DNA of 64,000 bases from DAIRFP01 sp036794995 (GCA_036794995.1 DAIRFP010000001.1:1-64000), one strand, 5' to 3'; positions 24,536 through 33,568 are shown, counted from the first letter of the stretch. Program-made: numbers and translations. Notes: generated from the sequence alone by a model not told the origin.

Positions 24536-25603
24536 TTAGTACCCGCGCTCCCAGTCTATGACGTTTTCCAATGGCAGTCCTTGTAGATAACGACTCAGGT
24601 TTTCACAGAACAAATCGACCCCGCGGTGCTCGGAGACGTCGGTGGCCGCCGAAATATGGGGCGTAATGATCACCCGCTCATCGTCCCATAGACGGGAATC
24701 AGGCGGCCGTTCGAATTCACCAACGTAGACGTCTAGAGCAACTCCACGAAGCTTCCCACCGGCTAGAGCCTGCAGCAAAGCTTCCTCGTCGATAATCTCG
24801 CCACGGGAGATATTCACCAAAACCGTTCCCAATTTCATCCTTGCAAAAGCTCCCGGGCCGATTAAATGGGTTGTTTCTTTGGTCCATGGACAACAAATGG
24901 CGATGAAATCACTTTGGGCGACAAGATCATGCAGAAGCTCAGCGGACTCCACTCGTAGGAAGCCCGGTGGAAGTGAGGTTCCCGACGCTCTGTGCCGGCG
25001 GGTCCCCACAACGCGCATGCCTGCCGCAGCGCAGAGCTTTGCCACCTCCTGGCCAATGCCCCCGGCGCCAACAATGCAGACCGTCTTGTCCCGGACTATT
25101 ACGGGATCGTAAGTTCGATGATCGAAACGGCGGCGCTTTTGGTCCCGGTAGCTCAAGTGAAGGCCACGCGCGAAATGGAGAAAAGTTGCCAACACATACT
25201 CGGCCATCGGGCGTCGGTTGGTCAACCCGCGGGACGTGGTCACCACTACGTTGGAGTTCCAAAGATCGGTCTCGAGGAAATTGCTCGCCCCAGCGGGAAG
25301 CTCATGCACCCATTGCAAGTGCGGCGCGCGCGCCTTTAGATCCTTGAGCGGTGGCCATCCCGTAAGCACGATGTGCGCCGACGCGAGGACACGGTTGCGT
25401 TCCGCCATGCCGGGCGACGTGTTTTTGCGGACTCCGAGATACCGATCCACGGTCCACTCCGGCCAGGTAGCGCGAAGCTCCACGTCGAACCATCCCCTGG
25501 CATCGACGACCGTGACCCGGCTGTCGGCGTTCTGGATCCGGCGCAGCACCCCGTCCGGAACCTGTGGTAGCACCAAGACTTCGACACTCTGCATAATTTT
25601 CAT
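24536..25603 (-). CDS. D-isomer-specific 2-hydroxyacid dehydrogenase
   Basis: A 355-residue NAD(P)-dependent enzyme. The catalytic domain flanks a Rossmann domain with VCIVGAGGIGQEVAKLCAAAGM. The active-site set is present: Arg in NISRGEIIDEEAL, Glu in the following ALDVYVGEFERPP region and His in IITPHISAATD. It reduces a 2-oxo acid to a D-2-hydroxy acid or the reverse; glyoxylate/hydroxypyruvate, phosphoglycerate or longer acids are all possible. The N-terminal domain is diverged from well-known members. There is no clear ribosome site; the start could be ATG 25603 or 25594. It is convergent with the MFS gene. Confidence 0.9.
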   Translation of the reverse strand: MKIMQSVEVLVLPQVPDGVLRRIQNADSRVTVVDARGWFDVELRATWPEWTVDRYLGVRKNTSPGMAERNRVLASAHIVLTGWPPLKDLKARAPHLQWVHELPAGASNFLETDLWNSNVVVTTSRGLTNRRPMAEYVLATFLHFARGLHLSYRDQKRRRFDHRTYDPVIVRDKTVCIVGAGGIGQEVAKLCAAAGMRVVGTRRHRASGTSLPPGFLRVESAELLHDLVAQSDFIAICCPWTKETTHLIGPGAFARMKLGTVLVNISRGEIIDEEALLQALAGGKLRGVALDVYVGEFERPPDSRLWDDERVIITPHISAATDVSEHRGVDLFCENLSRYLQGLPLENVIDWERGY

Positions 25604-25838
25604 ATTATTTTATCATGGCTTTTGATGAGAGAAACCAAGGGAGCAGTTTTTTGTTGGCGGTCATCGACTATGATTTAAGAATGAAAAGATCAGCTTTCAG
25701 CTCCGAAAAGAGGATCACCAAGAGTTTAAAAATCGCTAAGTTGGGAATAGGGCTCGAGGATTGGAAGGTTTAGACAATCGGGTTGGTGCCGCGGCAGACG
25801 GAATCCGATGGGGGAGTCTGATGTCCTTACTTCGATGA

Positions 25839-26888
25839 CTATTGGGTTAGCAGTTTTTTTAGACGCTCGATGATTTCCGGAGGTTGGGTCATTACTTCTT
25901 TGACCATGGTTTCCAGTTGTTCACCGCTGATGGGCTCCAGCTCGAAGTTTTTCTTCTTGATATCGTCTAGAAATACTGGGTCTTTAAGCATCTTTTCAAA
26001 GGCTTGGCGCAGAATCTTGACTCGATCCGGCGGCGTGCCGGGGGAGGTGAATATCGGCCTACCCATGGTGCCATTGGCAAGAATTACGGTGGCGAGACGT
26101 CTGCCAGTCTCGGGCGTCTTGTAGCGGTCCATGAGCTCAAACAGGGTCGGGGTATCGGCCAAGCGTGGATCACGCTTGCGCGCGGTTTGATACGGGTTGA
26201 AAACAAACCCTTTCTTCTTCCACGTAAGATAGGGCTCTCGCGCAAAAAACGTCTCGATGGTAAACGTCCGGCATTGAATCTCGCCACGCTCTATCGCCAG
26301 GTCAAGTTCAGGTCCCCCCGGATATCCCAGCACGGAGTGAATCTTCAGCGGCGGCATGATTTCTTCAAGGAGCCGCGACACCATATAGTCCGTACCCGAA
26401 GTGCCAGTCGTCCCGCACCTTGGAGGTTCTTTCGCATTGCGGATATCGTCAAAGGACTTATAGGGTGCATCGGCGCGCATGGTCATCTGGGACTCACTCT
26501 TGACCGGTGAGCCAATCCAAACAAATCTAGCCCAGTCGTACTTAACCTCGGGCCGTCCCACAAGTTGGTCCATGTACACCCCCGGCAAGATGGATCCTAT
26601 GACAGTCAAACCATCGGGCTTGGCTACGTTGTACAAATAGTTGGTGGCGATCTTATGGCCCGCGCCGGGCATGTTTTGAGCGAGAGTTTCCGGATTCCCC
26701 GGGATGTGCCTGCCTATGTGGGCGGCAATCGTGCGCGCCCACAAATCGTAGAGAGAGCCTGCCGTGGTGCCGACGAGAACCTTAATCGTTTTGCCTTTGT
26801 AAAAGGGTTCCTCCTGAGCGAGCGACGGGAGAGCAGGCAGATTGCCCATAACTAGACCAAGGCCAAGAATAAGAAGGAGCTTGTTCAT
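25839..26888 (-). CDS. Bug-type tripartite tricarboxylate transporter substrate-binding protein (paralogue 2)
   Basis: A 349-residue periplasmic binding protein with a signal peptide (LLLILGLGLVMGNLPALPSLAQ). The mature part starts EEPFYKGKTIKVLVGTTAGSLYDLWARTIAAHIGRHIPGNP. The ligand-loop regions RADAPYKSFDDI and CGTTGTSGTDYM, and the C-terminal SPGTPPDRVKILRQAFEKML are all Bug/TctC hallmarks. The ATG at 26888 follows CAGGAGG. Like its relative at 21088 it has no TctAB partner here. It lies upstream of the 2-hydroxyacid dehydrogenase in the same direction, with a 235-bp gap in which nothing else was recognised. Confidence 0.9.
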   Translation of the reverse strand: MNKLLLILGLGLVMGNLPALPSLAQEEPFYKGKTIKVLVGTTAGSLYDLWARTIAAHIGRHIPGNPETLAQNMPGAGHKIATNYLYNVAKPDGLTVIGSILPGVYMDQLVGRPEVKYDWARFVWIGSPVKSESQMTMRADAPYKSFDDIRNAKEPPRCGTTGTSGTDYMVSRLLEEIMPPLKIHSVLGYPGGPELDLAIERGEIQCRTFTIETFFAREPYLTWKKKGFVFNPYQTARKRDPRLADTPTLFELMDRYKTPETGRRLATVILANGTMGRPIFTSPGTPPDRVKILRQAFEKMLKDPVFLDDIKKKNFELEPISGEQLETMVKEVMTQPPEIIERLKKLLTQ

Positions 26889-27369
26889 AAGACCTCCTGA
26901 TCGGTTCTGGGGATTGCCGACGCTACCTAACCTTCTGATCAGCCGCTTATTTAGCTCCGATGATTAGATCCGTCAACCAAATTCTCCAAGCCGATCTTGA
27001 TTGAAAAAGCACGGGGCGATTGGGAGCACCAAAGAGTGCTATCTTATTCGATTCTCTCGGCGAGCGGTGGCTTTATCGAACGGCCCGAAGGGAAAAATCC
27101 GTTCGTTTGGATCGGCAAAGTGGAGACAGCAGCGTCCTACGAAGTCAACCGGGAAATAACGCACTACGGGTATGGGATCATGCGACAAAGAATAAGAATC
27201 TCCGGAGAACTGGATTTGTCCTTGCGCGTGGCGGATTCCGAAAGAAGGCAGCGAGTGAAGCAGACATGTTCTGATAGACTCGAAGTTGGCCATCCTTCGA
27301 CGTTGCGGTTGAAATCTGCTACTACTTTGACAGTTTCGTTATACTGCACGAAAGAGCGGGAGGAAAAGT
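26889..27369. other. Intergenic stretch between divergent genes
   Basis: This 481-bp divergent region should carry the promoters of the binding-protein gene (minus) and the AcuI-type gene (plus). A TATACT box lies shortly before the plus-strand gene (about 27338), but no -35 box fits it. An open frame on the plus strand crosses the region without any recognisable protein feature, and I do not call it. Confidence 0.45.
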
Positions 27370-28371
27370 ATGCCGTTGCCACAGACTTTTAAAGCGATGG
27401 TCGTTTCGGAGACGGCCGACCAGAAATTCACCAGAGAGGTAAAAGAAAAAGCATTAACAGATTTGCCGGCGGGCGAGTTGTTGATCGAAGTCAAGTATTC
27501 TTCTTTGAACTATAAGGATGCGCTTTCCGCGACCGGCAACAAGGGCGTTACCAGAAGATATCCGCATACGCCGGGGATCGATGCTGCCGGAGTGGTCGCC
27601 ACCAGCTCGACGTCCCAATTCGGCGTCGGGGACCAGGTGATTGTGACCGGCTTTGATCTGGGAATGAATACTCCCGGTGGTTTTGGCCAATATATCAGTG
27701 TGCCGGCGTCATGGGCGGTGAACTTGCCGCAAGGTCTGACGTTGAAGGAGAGCATGGCCTATGGCACGGCGGGATTGACGGCGGCTTTGTGTGTCATGCG
27801 CCTGATGGCGTTCGGACTCACAAAGGACTCGGGTGAGGTTCTTGTAACGGGTGCGACAGGAGGAGTAGGGAGTGTGGCTATCGGCATTCTTTCCAAGCTG
27901 GGATTCAATGTTGCGGCCGCCACGGGAAAGATAGACCAAAGGGATTTTCTCATGGGACTTGGTGCCAAAACGATCATTTCGCGAGAAGAGGCGAACGATA
28001 TTTCGGGAAGGCCGTTGCAAAAAGGCCGGTGGGCGGGAGTCGTCGATGCGGTGGGAGGTAACATCCTCGCAACAGCGATCAAATCCACCAAGTATGGCGG
28101 GCTTGTTGCGGCGTGCGGCAATTCCATGTCAGCGGATCTAGCTGTCAGCGTCTATCCCTTCATTCTTAGGGGCGTGAGCCTGCTCGGGGTGGATTCGGTG
28201 GAAATCCCGATGAATACTCGATTGCGAACCTGGCAAAAGCTTGCGCAGGACTGGAAACTGGATCTATCCGCCATCATCACCGAATGCGCGCTGGAAGAAT
28301 TGAGCCGGAAGATCGATCTGATTCAGAAGGGTGGAATTCGGGGAAGGGTGGTCGTGGATCCAAGCCGGTGA
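27370..28371 (+). CDS. acuI: YhdH/AcuI-family acrylyl-CoA reductase or quinone oxidoreductase
   Basis: A 333-residue medium-chain reductase without zinc sites. SSLNYKDALSATGNKGVTRRYPHTPGIDAAGVV is the signature of the YhdH/YhfP/AcuI group; the NADPH-binding motif is VLVTGATGGVGSVAIGIL. The C-terminal part has SVYPFILRGVSLLGVDSVEIP and ends KGGIRGRVVVDPSR, also group-specific. Members reduce toxic acrylyl-CoA to propionyl-CoA, as in 3-hydroxypropionate or DMSP breakdown. The ATG follows GGGAGGA. The symbol rests on family membership; substrate is inferred. Confidence 0.9.
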   Translation: MPLPQTFKAMVVSETADQKFTREVKEKALTDLPAGELLIEVKYSSLNYKDALSATGNKGVTRRYPHTPGIDAAGVVATSSTSQFGVGDQVIVTGFDLGMNTPGGFGQYISVPASWAVNLPQGLTLKESMAYGTAGLTAALCVMRLMAFGLTKDSGEVLVTGATGGVGSVAIGILSKLGFNVAAATGKIDQRDFLMGLGAKTIISREEANDISGRPLQKGRWAGVVDAVGGNILATAIKSTKYGGLVAACGNSMSADLAVSVYPFILRGVSLLGVDSVEIPMNTRLRTWQKLAQDWKLDLSAIITECALEELSRKIDLIQKGGIRGRVVVDPSR

Positions 28372-28378
28372 GTCGTGA

Positions 28379-28413
28379 AGTGTTGGGTACGCTAGATCTG
28401 CTGACCCAACGCT
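28379..28413 (+). terminator. Stem-loop after the acuI-type gene
   Basis: AGTGTTGGGT (28379-28388) and ACCCAACGCT (28404-28413) form a 10-bp stem with one wobble pair and a 15-nt loop, starting 8 bp after the stop. There is no T-tract. Confidence 0.4.
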
Positions 28414-28660
28414 GAGACACTTGTCCCTTGAGACTCCGGGAATCCCTGTCGTCCTTTAACCCCAGTGATTCGTGGCGATCGAAGATTCATTCCGCATGCG
28501 CGGAGAGTTCGGGCTAAAACGCACCATCGTAAGTTCATAAGGCAGTTCTACCTCTGCCGCTCCGACTTCCATTTCGTTCCTAGTCCCTGGATCATCCTGC
28601 AGGCTCCGTAGTACCTCATGGCATAGCGGGTGCTCTCTCCCGGGCGGGACGGAGGACCGC

Positions 28661-29098
28661 ATGAAAATTAGAAGCTTCATCTTTTCTGCTGTATTCTTGG
28701 TGTGGGTAACTTCAGCTTCGGCTCAGACAATGACGGATATCACAGGCAAGCAATGGATGGCATCAGAAAAGGCCATTCGAGAAATCTTTGTCTTGGGATA
28801 CGTAAACGGATTAGAGCAATTACTCTCATCGTATAATTTTCAAATCCGCAGCGGTGTCGGCAAAGACTTTGACGCGCAAGTTCTTGATGAAGCGATATAC
28901 AAAAAGCTGATTAGAGAACCGGAATTAAGGAACGGCCCGGTAAGAGAAATTCTAATGAGCGTGCTTAACGACTACGCCGTCCTCACCGACAAAGTGGGCA
29001 ATAGTCTCCCCGCATGGCAAAAGCTCATGTCCACATCTGAGTGCGCCGAGTTGATGAAGGTCCTGTACGAAAACCAGAAATCCAAAATGGGATTCTGA
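28661..29098 (+). CDS. Periplasmic hypothetical protein, Rap1a/Tai-like layout
   Basis: A 145-residue protein with a clear signal peptide (MKIRSFIFSAVFLVWVTSASA, cut before QTMTD). The mature part is helical: ITGKQWMASEKAIREIFVLGYVNGLEQLL, then two helices around REILMSVLNDYA and SECAELMKVLYENQ. The pattern of a W-x-x-x start, a GYxxG turn and a late small helix recalls Rap1a/Tai immunity-like proteins, but a specific family cannot be asserted. Only one cysteine is present. A GGAGGA ribosome site precedes the ATG. It stands alone. Confidence 0.7.
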   Translation: MKIRSFIFSAVFLVWVTSASAQTMTDITGKQWMASEKAIREIFVLGYVNGLEQLLSSYNFQIRSGVGKDFDAQVLDEAIYKKLIREPELRNGPVREILMSVLNDYAVLTDKVGNSLPAWQKLMSTSECAELMKVLYENQKSKMGF

Positions 29099-29197
29099 TG
29101 GGATAAGTCCAAAAGCGTGGAGCGGCCCTCTACGTGGCGATGCTCCGAAAGTCGTGTTCCGCAAGTTTTTTCGCACCCAATCTGTGGTATTTCCCGT

Positions 29198-29226
29198 TTG
29201 ACATTCAGCTAAACTCTTCGTTAACT
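29198..29226 (+). promoter_or_regulatory. Possible sigma-70 promoter upstream of the metallo-hydrolase gene
   Basis: A perfect TTGACA (29198-29203) is followed after 17 bp by TTAACT (29221-29226), a poor -10 box. It lies about 115 bp upstream of the ATG at 29343. Confidence 0.3.
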
Positions 29227-29342
29227 TGCCAAACGCCCGCGAGTGTTTTGGTGGCTATTTGTTGTGAGACCAGGCCCTATCCGATCCTACGGCAAGGGTC
29301 ATAATGCCAATCGGTCACCTCAATCATGCAAAGGAGTCTTTG

Positions 29343-30227
29343 ATGACGGCATCCTCAGAAGATATCTTTCGGGTTACGCTCTTAGGTACCGGCGCGCCAC
29401 CGCCTAGATTGGATCGCTTCGGACCGAGCACGCTTATAGAAGTTGGGGACGAAAAGTTCATCGTCGATGCAGGCCGCGGCGCTATGCAGCGGCTGCATCA
29501 ACTAGGGATTCCGTTTGGTGATATTACCGGAATGTTTCTCACGCACCACCATTCCGACCACGTCGTGGGCTTTCCGGATCTGTGGCTGACAGGTTGGATC
29601 GGGCGGCCCTGGGGAAAGCGCAATCAGCCTCTAAAGGTCTGGGGTCCGGAAGGAACCAGACAAATGATGGAGCATTTACCGCAGGCTTTCGGCGTCGATA
29701 TTCGAGTCCGCAGCAGAAACTACCCGCCCGACGGCGTCAAGTTGGTTGCACAGGAAATCAAAGAAGGAGTCATTCTTGACCGGGACGGAATCAAAGTCAG
29801 CGCTTTCGAAGTAGATCACGGCGGCGAGGAACTAGCGGCCTTCGGTTACCGAATCGATTATCAAGGCCGCGCTGCGGTGCTATCCGGTGACACGACGTAT
29901 AATGAAAACCTGATCCGTCATTCGCAGGGCGCCGACCTGCTGGTTCACGAAGTGACCGCTGCCGCCGGAAGCGCCGCTGAGAGCCCGGAGCAGCTCAAAA
30001 GAATCGGCAGCAATCACACAACCCCGGACCAAGCCGGTACGATCTTTTCGCGCATCAGACCGAAATTGGCGGTCTACAATCATCTCTTGCTGTTCGGCGG
30101 CGCTACGGCCGAGGATTTGATCCCGGCGACGAGAAAGGAATACTCGGGGCCGTTGGTTGTCGGGGAGGATTTAATGCAAATTCGAATTGGGGAAAGCATC
30201 GAAACTTATCGGCTCGGACGCTCATGA
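29343..30227 (+). CDS. Metallo-beta-lactamase-fold hydrolase, RNase Z/arylsulfatase-like
   Basis: A 294-residue MBL-fold enzyme. The zinc motif is LTHHHSDHVVG, with further ligands in LSGDTTYNENL (Asp), the His of VHEVT and the terminal YNHLLLFG. LGTGAPPPRLDRFGPSTLIEV at the N-terminus is typical of RNase Z-like and phosphodiesterase members. There is no signal peptide, so it acts in the cytoplasm. It lacks the extended exosite arm expected of a dedicated tRNase Z, so a small-molecule hydrolase is more likely. ATG 29343 is chosen because AAGGAG sits 7 bp before it. Confidence 0.88.
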   Translation: MTASSEDIFRVTLLGTGAPPPRLDRFGPSTLIEVGDEKFIVDAGRGAMQRLHQLGIPFGDITGMFLTHHHSDHVVGFPDLWLTGWIGRPWGKRNQPLKVWGPEGTRQMMEHLPQAFGVDIRVRSRNYPPDGVKLVAQEIKEGVILDRDGIKVSAFEVDHGGEELAAFGYRIDYQGRAAVLSGDTTYNENLIRHSQGADLLVHEVTAAAGSAAESPEQLKRIGSNHTTPDQAGTIFSRIRPKLAVYNHLLLFGGATAEDLIPATRKEYSGPLVVGEDLMQIRIGESIETYRLGRS

Positions 30228-30243
30228 GGAAGTATTGATGCAG

Positions 30244-30263
30244 GGCTGCGAAGCGCTGCAGCC
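30244..30263. terminator. Short hairpin between convergent genes
   Basis: GGCTGC and GCAGCC pair across an 8-nt loop in the 76-bp space between the metallo-hydrolase stop and the convergent kinase stop. There is no T-tract. Confidence 0.35.
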
Positions 30264-30303
30264 AAGGCCCGAGTGGTAATGGGTGATTGTGATCCAAGCG
30301 GTT

Positions 30304-30711
30304 CTAGATTCGGTGGATCGGAATCACTTCGGCGTTGGCGGGGTAGGTATAGTGAGGGTGTAATCGGAGGTTGATATTCAAATGCCCCTCTGCATCGCCT
30401 TTGTTGGTCCTATGGATGACGTTCCAGTTTGCGGTCTCCAGATCATTCTCGAAACAAATCCAATGTATTTCCAGATCTGCTACGTGCGAAAGAGATTGCA
30501 CGATAGATTCCCGATAGGCCGACAGACAAAATCTGACCTCGTCAACGATACAGTTTTTGCCGTCTTTCAAGCAGTCCATGAGGACGATGAGGTCTCTATC
30601 ATCGGCCAATAAGCTGGTGAATCGCCTCGCCCCGGTTTGCTTTTCTAATTGCTCCGATAGGTGAGTTTTTCCGGAACCCGACAAGCCCAGAATAAATGTC
30701 ACTTTCGCCAT
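30304..30711 (-). CDS. Small P-loop kinase-like ATPase
   Basis: A 135-residue protein starting MAKVTFILGLSGSGKTHLSEQL, a textbook Walker A. The rest fits a minimal nucleotide-kinase fold: CIVDEVRFCLSAYRESI could supply the Walker B-like strand and LID residues, and WICFENDLETANWNVIHR is a strand-helix unit. It resembles the short AAA/zeta-type kinases annotated simply as ATP-binding proteins. The substrate is unknown. The ATG at 30711 places the P-loop right at the N-terminus; longer frames upstream have no protein character. The 214 bp between it and aroE hold nothing I can name. Confidence 0.7.
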   Translation of the reverse strand: MAKVTFILGLSGSGKTHLSEQLEKQTGARRFTSLLADDRDLIVLMDCLKDGKNCIVDEVRFCLSAYRESIVQSLSHVADLEIHWICFENDLETANWNVIHRTNKGDAEGHLNINLRLHPHYTYPANAEVIPIHRI

Positions 30712-30925
30712 TACTGTGCCTCGACACGGCTGAGTCTGTATATCTCGCCGCCCATCTCTCCGTGAGTAGCCGGGTGACTTCGTAGGTACCCCGCTGCATG
30801 CCGACCACGGCCCCCAAATGCTTCGGAACACCCCGAGCGGCGCATGTCATGACGTCCAGGGTATTGTCGTCTTGCTAGCGGATGCATATCGACCATGGGC
30901 GCATTCCTCTTTTTGCGCAGACGTT

Positions 30926-32041
30926 TTACCAGGCGTTGTACATAATTTCCAAGAGTCGTTGTTCGGTTTCAGGTGTGTCGAGCCTTCTGGCTTTCAGTTC
31001 CGCGCTGCAAATTCGTTTGCAAAAGGCGATAGCCGCCTGATTGACGATCATGGCTTTACCGTTCATCGTCGGATGGCCGGTGAATCTACCGTGTGACAAG
31101 AAGACGCTCTCTTCGGGATGATAAATCAGATCGTAGAACCCCACACCCTTCGGAACTGCAGCCGCAATGGCCATGGAGATTTTAAGGTTGGCGTCAATCG
31201 CGTGGCTGGCAAGTTCGCGCCAGCGCTGTCGCGCCGCCACTTCACTGCCGGAAAAGCCTCGTAAGACGGGGGCGGATGACGGTGCGAGGGACGAGAACGG
31301 CTCCAGGTCGGTAACTTCATTGTAGGATAGCCTACGTAGGCCCCCTTGTCCCTTCGTCGTGCTGTTGACAACCAAGCCGGCTTTCGGAGCCCAGGCAGCA
31401 ACTTCCGCCTCGCTGATCGCTAAGGCGTTCCGGCCCAGCTTTTGGATCTCCGCCGCGAGAGAAGCGGCGTGCTCTAAGGTTCGATTACTGATGACGAGCC
31501 TGCCGTCTTCCAGGTGGTCAGAAAGGTGAAATGCCACCGCCCTGGCAGAGCCGCCGGCGCCCAGAAGTAAAACGTCCCGCCCTTCGAGCGACTCCACGAA
31601 GCGCTGGGGCTGTCCCGGCTGAGGCTTCGAGATACTTTGGATGAAGCCTTCGCCGTCGGTATTGAATCCGAGGAGCCGACCCGCCGAGGTTCTAACAACC
31701 GTGTTGACGGCCCGAATGCGCTGGCTGGCGGGATCGAGTTCGTCTAAGAAGTCCATAACCCGCATTTTATGAGGAACCGTGACATTCATGCCGATGAAAC
31801 GATCGCAGCTCCGAAGCGCGGAGACGAGGTCCGGAAGACGAGATCCGTCGATGTCAAAGGGCAGGTAGACGGCGTTTATGCCAAAATGACCGAAACCAGC
31901 GTTCCAGAGGGCCGGGCTCTTAGAATAATGGGACGGCCCGTCGCCGATGATACCGGCGATGCGATTGTTGCCAAGGTCAGTTTGCGCCAACCGATTGGTA
32001 ACGCAATTTTGGATAGCCCTTAGGTTGTCCTCAATTGTCAT
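30926..32041 (-). CDS. aroE: Shikimate dehydrogenase-family protein, enlarged
   Basis: A 371-residue AroE-family protein, about 95 residues longer than usual. The N-terminal domain has HYSKSPALWNAGFGHFGINAVYLPFDI and the catalytic lysine in GMNVTVPHK; NTDGEGF supplies the catalytic aspartate. The Rossmann motif is LLLGAGGSARAVAFHLS. The C-terminal motif FYDLIYHPEESVFLSHG...NGKAMIVNQAAIAF is recognisable but comes after an insertion of roughly 50 residues following VVNSTTKGQGG. It should reduce 3-dehydroshikimate or a related quinate-type compound with NAD(P)H. It is alone, away from other aro genes. Confidence 0.87.
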   Translation of the reverse strand: MTIEDNLRAIQNCVTNRLAQTDLGNNRIAGIIGDGPSHYSKSPALWNAGFGHFGINAVYLPFDIDGSRLPDLVSALRSCDRFIGMNVTVPHKMRVMDFLDELDPASQRIRAVNTVVRTSAGRLLGFNTDGEGFIQSISKPQPGQPQRFVESLEGRDVLLLGAGGSARAVAFHLSDHLEDGRLVISNRTLEHAASLAAEIQKLGRNALAISEAEVAAWAPKAGLVVNSTTKGQGGLRRLSYNEVTDLEPFSSLAPSSAPVLRGFSGSEVAARQRWRELASHAIDANLKISMAIAAAVPKGVGFYDLIYHPEESVFLSHGRFTGHPTMNGKAMIVNQAAIAFCKRICSAELKARRLDTPETEQRLLEIMYNAW

Positions 32042-32123
32042 GGCGCTTCTCCGCGTCGCCTGAGAGTTTACATGCTGGCGGGAAAATTCCCCACAGAAGG
32101 AATGGCGCGCAGGAAAGATCGAG

Positions 32124-33557
32124 CTAATGAACCGGCTTGATCGTCAACTTATCGTCAGCGAAGCAGAGCAGGGACTTTTTGTCGTTGATGACCGTTTCGA
32201 GGACTACCTCGCGTCCCCATAACTGTCGCAAATATTGCAGGGTCTTTTCGGCGTACTCAAGCTGGAGGTCGCGCCCGTCGTGACTGTGTTTTATGAATAA
32301 ACCACGGTTATTGCTGTAATCGGCATCCTCGACCTTAATGACCGGAATCGTTCCCGTGCCGACGCTTTGGATCAACGTGTCCTTGATCGCTTGCCAGCTG
32401 TCTTCGTCAGCCACACGACTGACAACTTTCTCATGACCCCGCGATTGGTACTCAAAAAGGTTGAGTTCGCGAACCAGGTTCTCGGTGAGATAGCGCCTCA
32501 GGAAGGAACTGTCTCGTTCGACTTCGCGCACTTCATAGAGCTTTTCCTGGGCGTTTTTCTTCTTATGGCCGTACTCCTTTTCTTCCTCGGGATCCGGTTG
32601 GCTCCAACGTTTTTCAATATCTTCCCACACCTTCATGCCGACGTGGTAGGGGTTGAGGGAGCCGGGCGCGGGACTCAAAACCTGCGTATGCCGAACCAGA
32701 AATTCGATTTTAAGGCTTTGCGGAAGATCCAATGCCTCAAGAATGCGCTTGTGCCAGAAGCTCGCCCAACCTTCGTTCATGATCTTGGTTTCAATCTGGG
32801 GAATAAAGTACTGCGCCTGCTCGTGAACCATGGTCAGTAAATCTTTTTCCCATTCGGCAAGCTGAGGATTGTGATCACGGATAAAAAGCAGAATATCCTC
32901 TTCGGGATGCACTGGGACCTTGGCGAGATCCGGCGATACCCACTCCTTGCGCCGGTGTACTGACTGGAATGGATCGAAGGGTGGTTTCGAATCCCGAAGT
33001 TTGGCGTCTTTTTGTTCGGTTTCTGTCTGTTTTCGAATCGAAAGATTACGCCTGCACTGGAGCGACAACGCATGGGCGGCATCTAGAATACGCTCCACCT
33101 TTTCGAGACCGATGCTGGGATCTTCGACGTAGTGGCGCACTCGGTTCGCATGGGCTTTAAAGGTTTCGATAGTAAATTCGGCCCGGATCGTCCTGAAGGT
33201 AAAGTTGTTTTTAAAGAAATCGTTATGGCCGTAGACATGAGCGATGGTGAGGACCTGCAAAGCGAGGGTATTATCGCGCATGAGATAGGCGATGCAGGGA
33301 TTGGAGTTGATCACCATCTCATAGGGCAGCCCGCTCAGACCATAGTCATAAAGAGTTTTGAGCTTCTCGAAGGCCTTACCGTAGGACCAATGCGGGTAGT
33401 GTGAGGGCATACCGGAATAGACCATATAGGAGAGCATCTGCTCGTGGTCGCAGATCTCGAACTCTTGAGGATAGGGGTTAAGACCGAAACCCTCGACCAA
33501 GTCAATGATTCGTTGATTCCATTCCTGGAGGTCTTCGACGGTATAACTTGCTGCCAT
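32124..33557 (-). CDS. spoVR: SpoVR-family protein
   Basis: A 477-residue SpoVR/YcgB protein. YTVEDLQEWNQRIIDLVEGFGLNPYPQEFEICD is the family start; SYMVYSGMPSHYPHWSYGKAFE and AHVYGHNDFFKNN are core blocks, and MNEGWASFWHKRILEAL is another. The His/Glu-rich HVYGHNDF and NEGWASFWH segments could bind metal, but the biochemical role is unknown. SpoVR was first linked to Bacillus spore cortex; in Gram-negative bacteria it goes with PrkA and YeaH in stationary-phase or stress response. It is the last gene of that operon here, 11 bp after yeaH. Confidence 0.94.
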   Translation of the reverse strand: MAASYTVEDLQEWNQRIIDLVEGFGLNPYPQEFEICDHEQMLSYMVYSGMPSHYPHWSYGKAFEKLKTLYDYGLSGLPYEMVINSNPCIAYLMRDNTLALQVLTIAHVYGHNDFFKNNFTFRTIRAEFTIETFKAHANRVRHYVEDPSIGLEKVERILDAAHALSLQCRRNLSIRKQTETEQKDAKLRDSKPPFDPFQSVHRRKEWVSPDLAKVPVHPEEDILLFIRDHNPQLAEWEKDLLTMVHEQAQYFIPQIETKIMNEGWASFWHKRILEALDLPQSLKIEFLVRHTQVLSPAPGSLNPYHVGMKVWEDIEKRWSQPDPEEEKEYGHKKKNAQEKLYEVREVERDSSFLRRYLTENLVRELNLFEYQSRGHEKVVSRVADEDSWQAIKDTLIQSVGTGTIPVIKVEDADYSNNRGLFIKHSHDGRDLQLEYAEKTLQYLRQLWGREVVLETVINDKKSLLCFADDKLTIKPVH

Positions 33558-33568
33558 GGCTCAATTGA

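Noticed and set aside
27322..27345. Promoter from TTTGACA and TATACT before acuI
   Set aside because: The two boxes are separated by only about 7 bp, too close for a sigma-70 promoter.
26997..27392. Open frame of 131 codons on the plus strand before acuI
   Set aside because: It overlaps the start of a well-supported gene, has no ribosome site and shows no protein-family feature.
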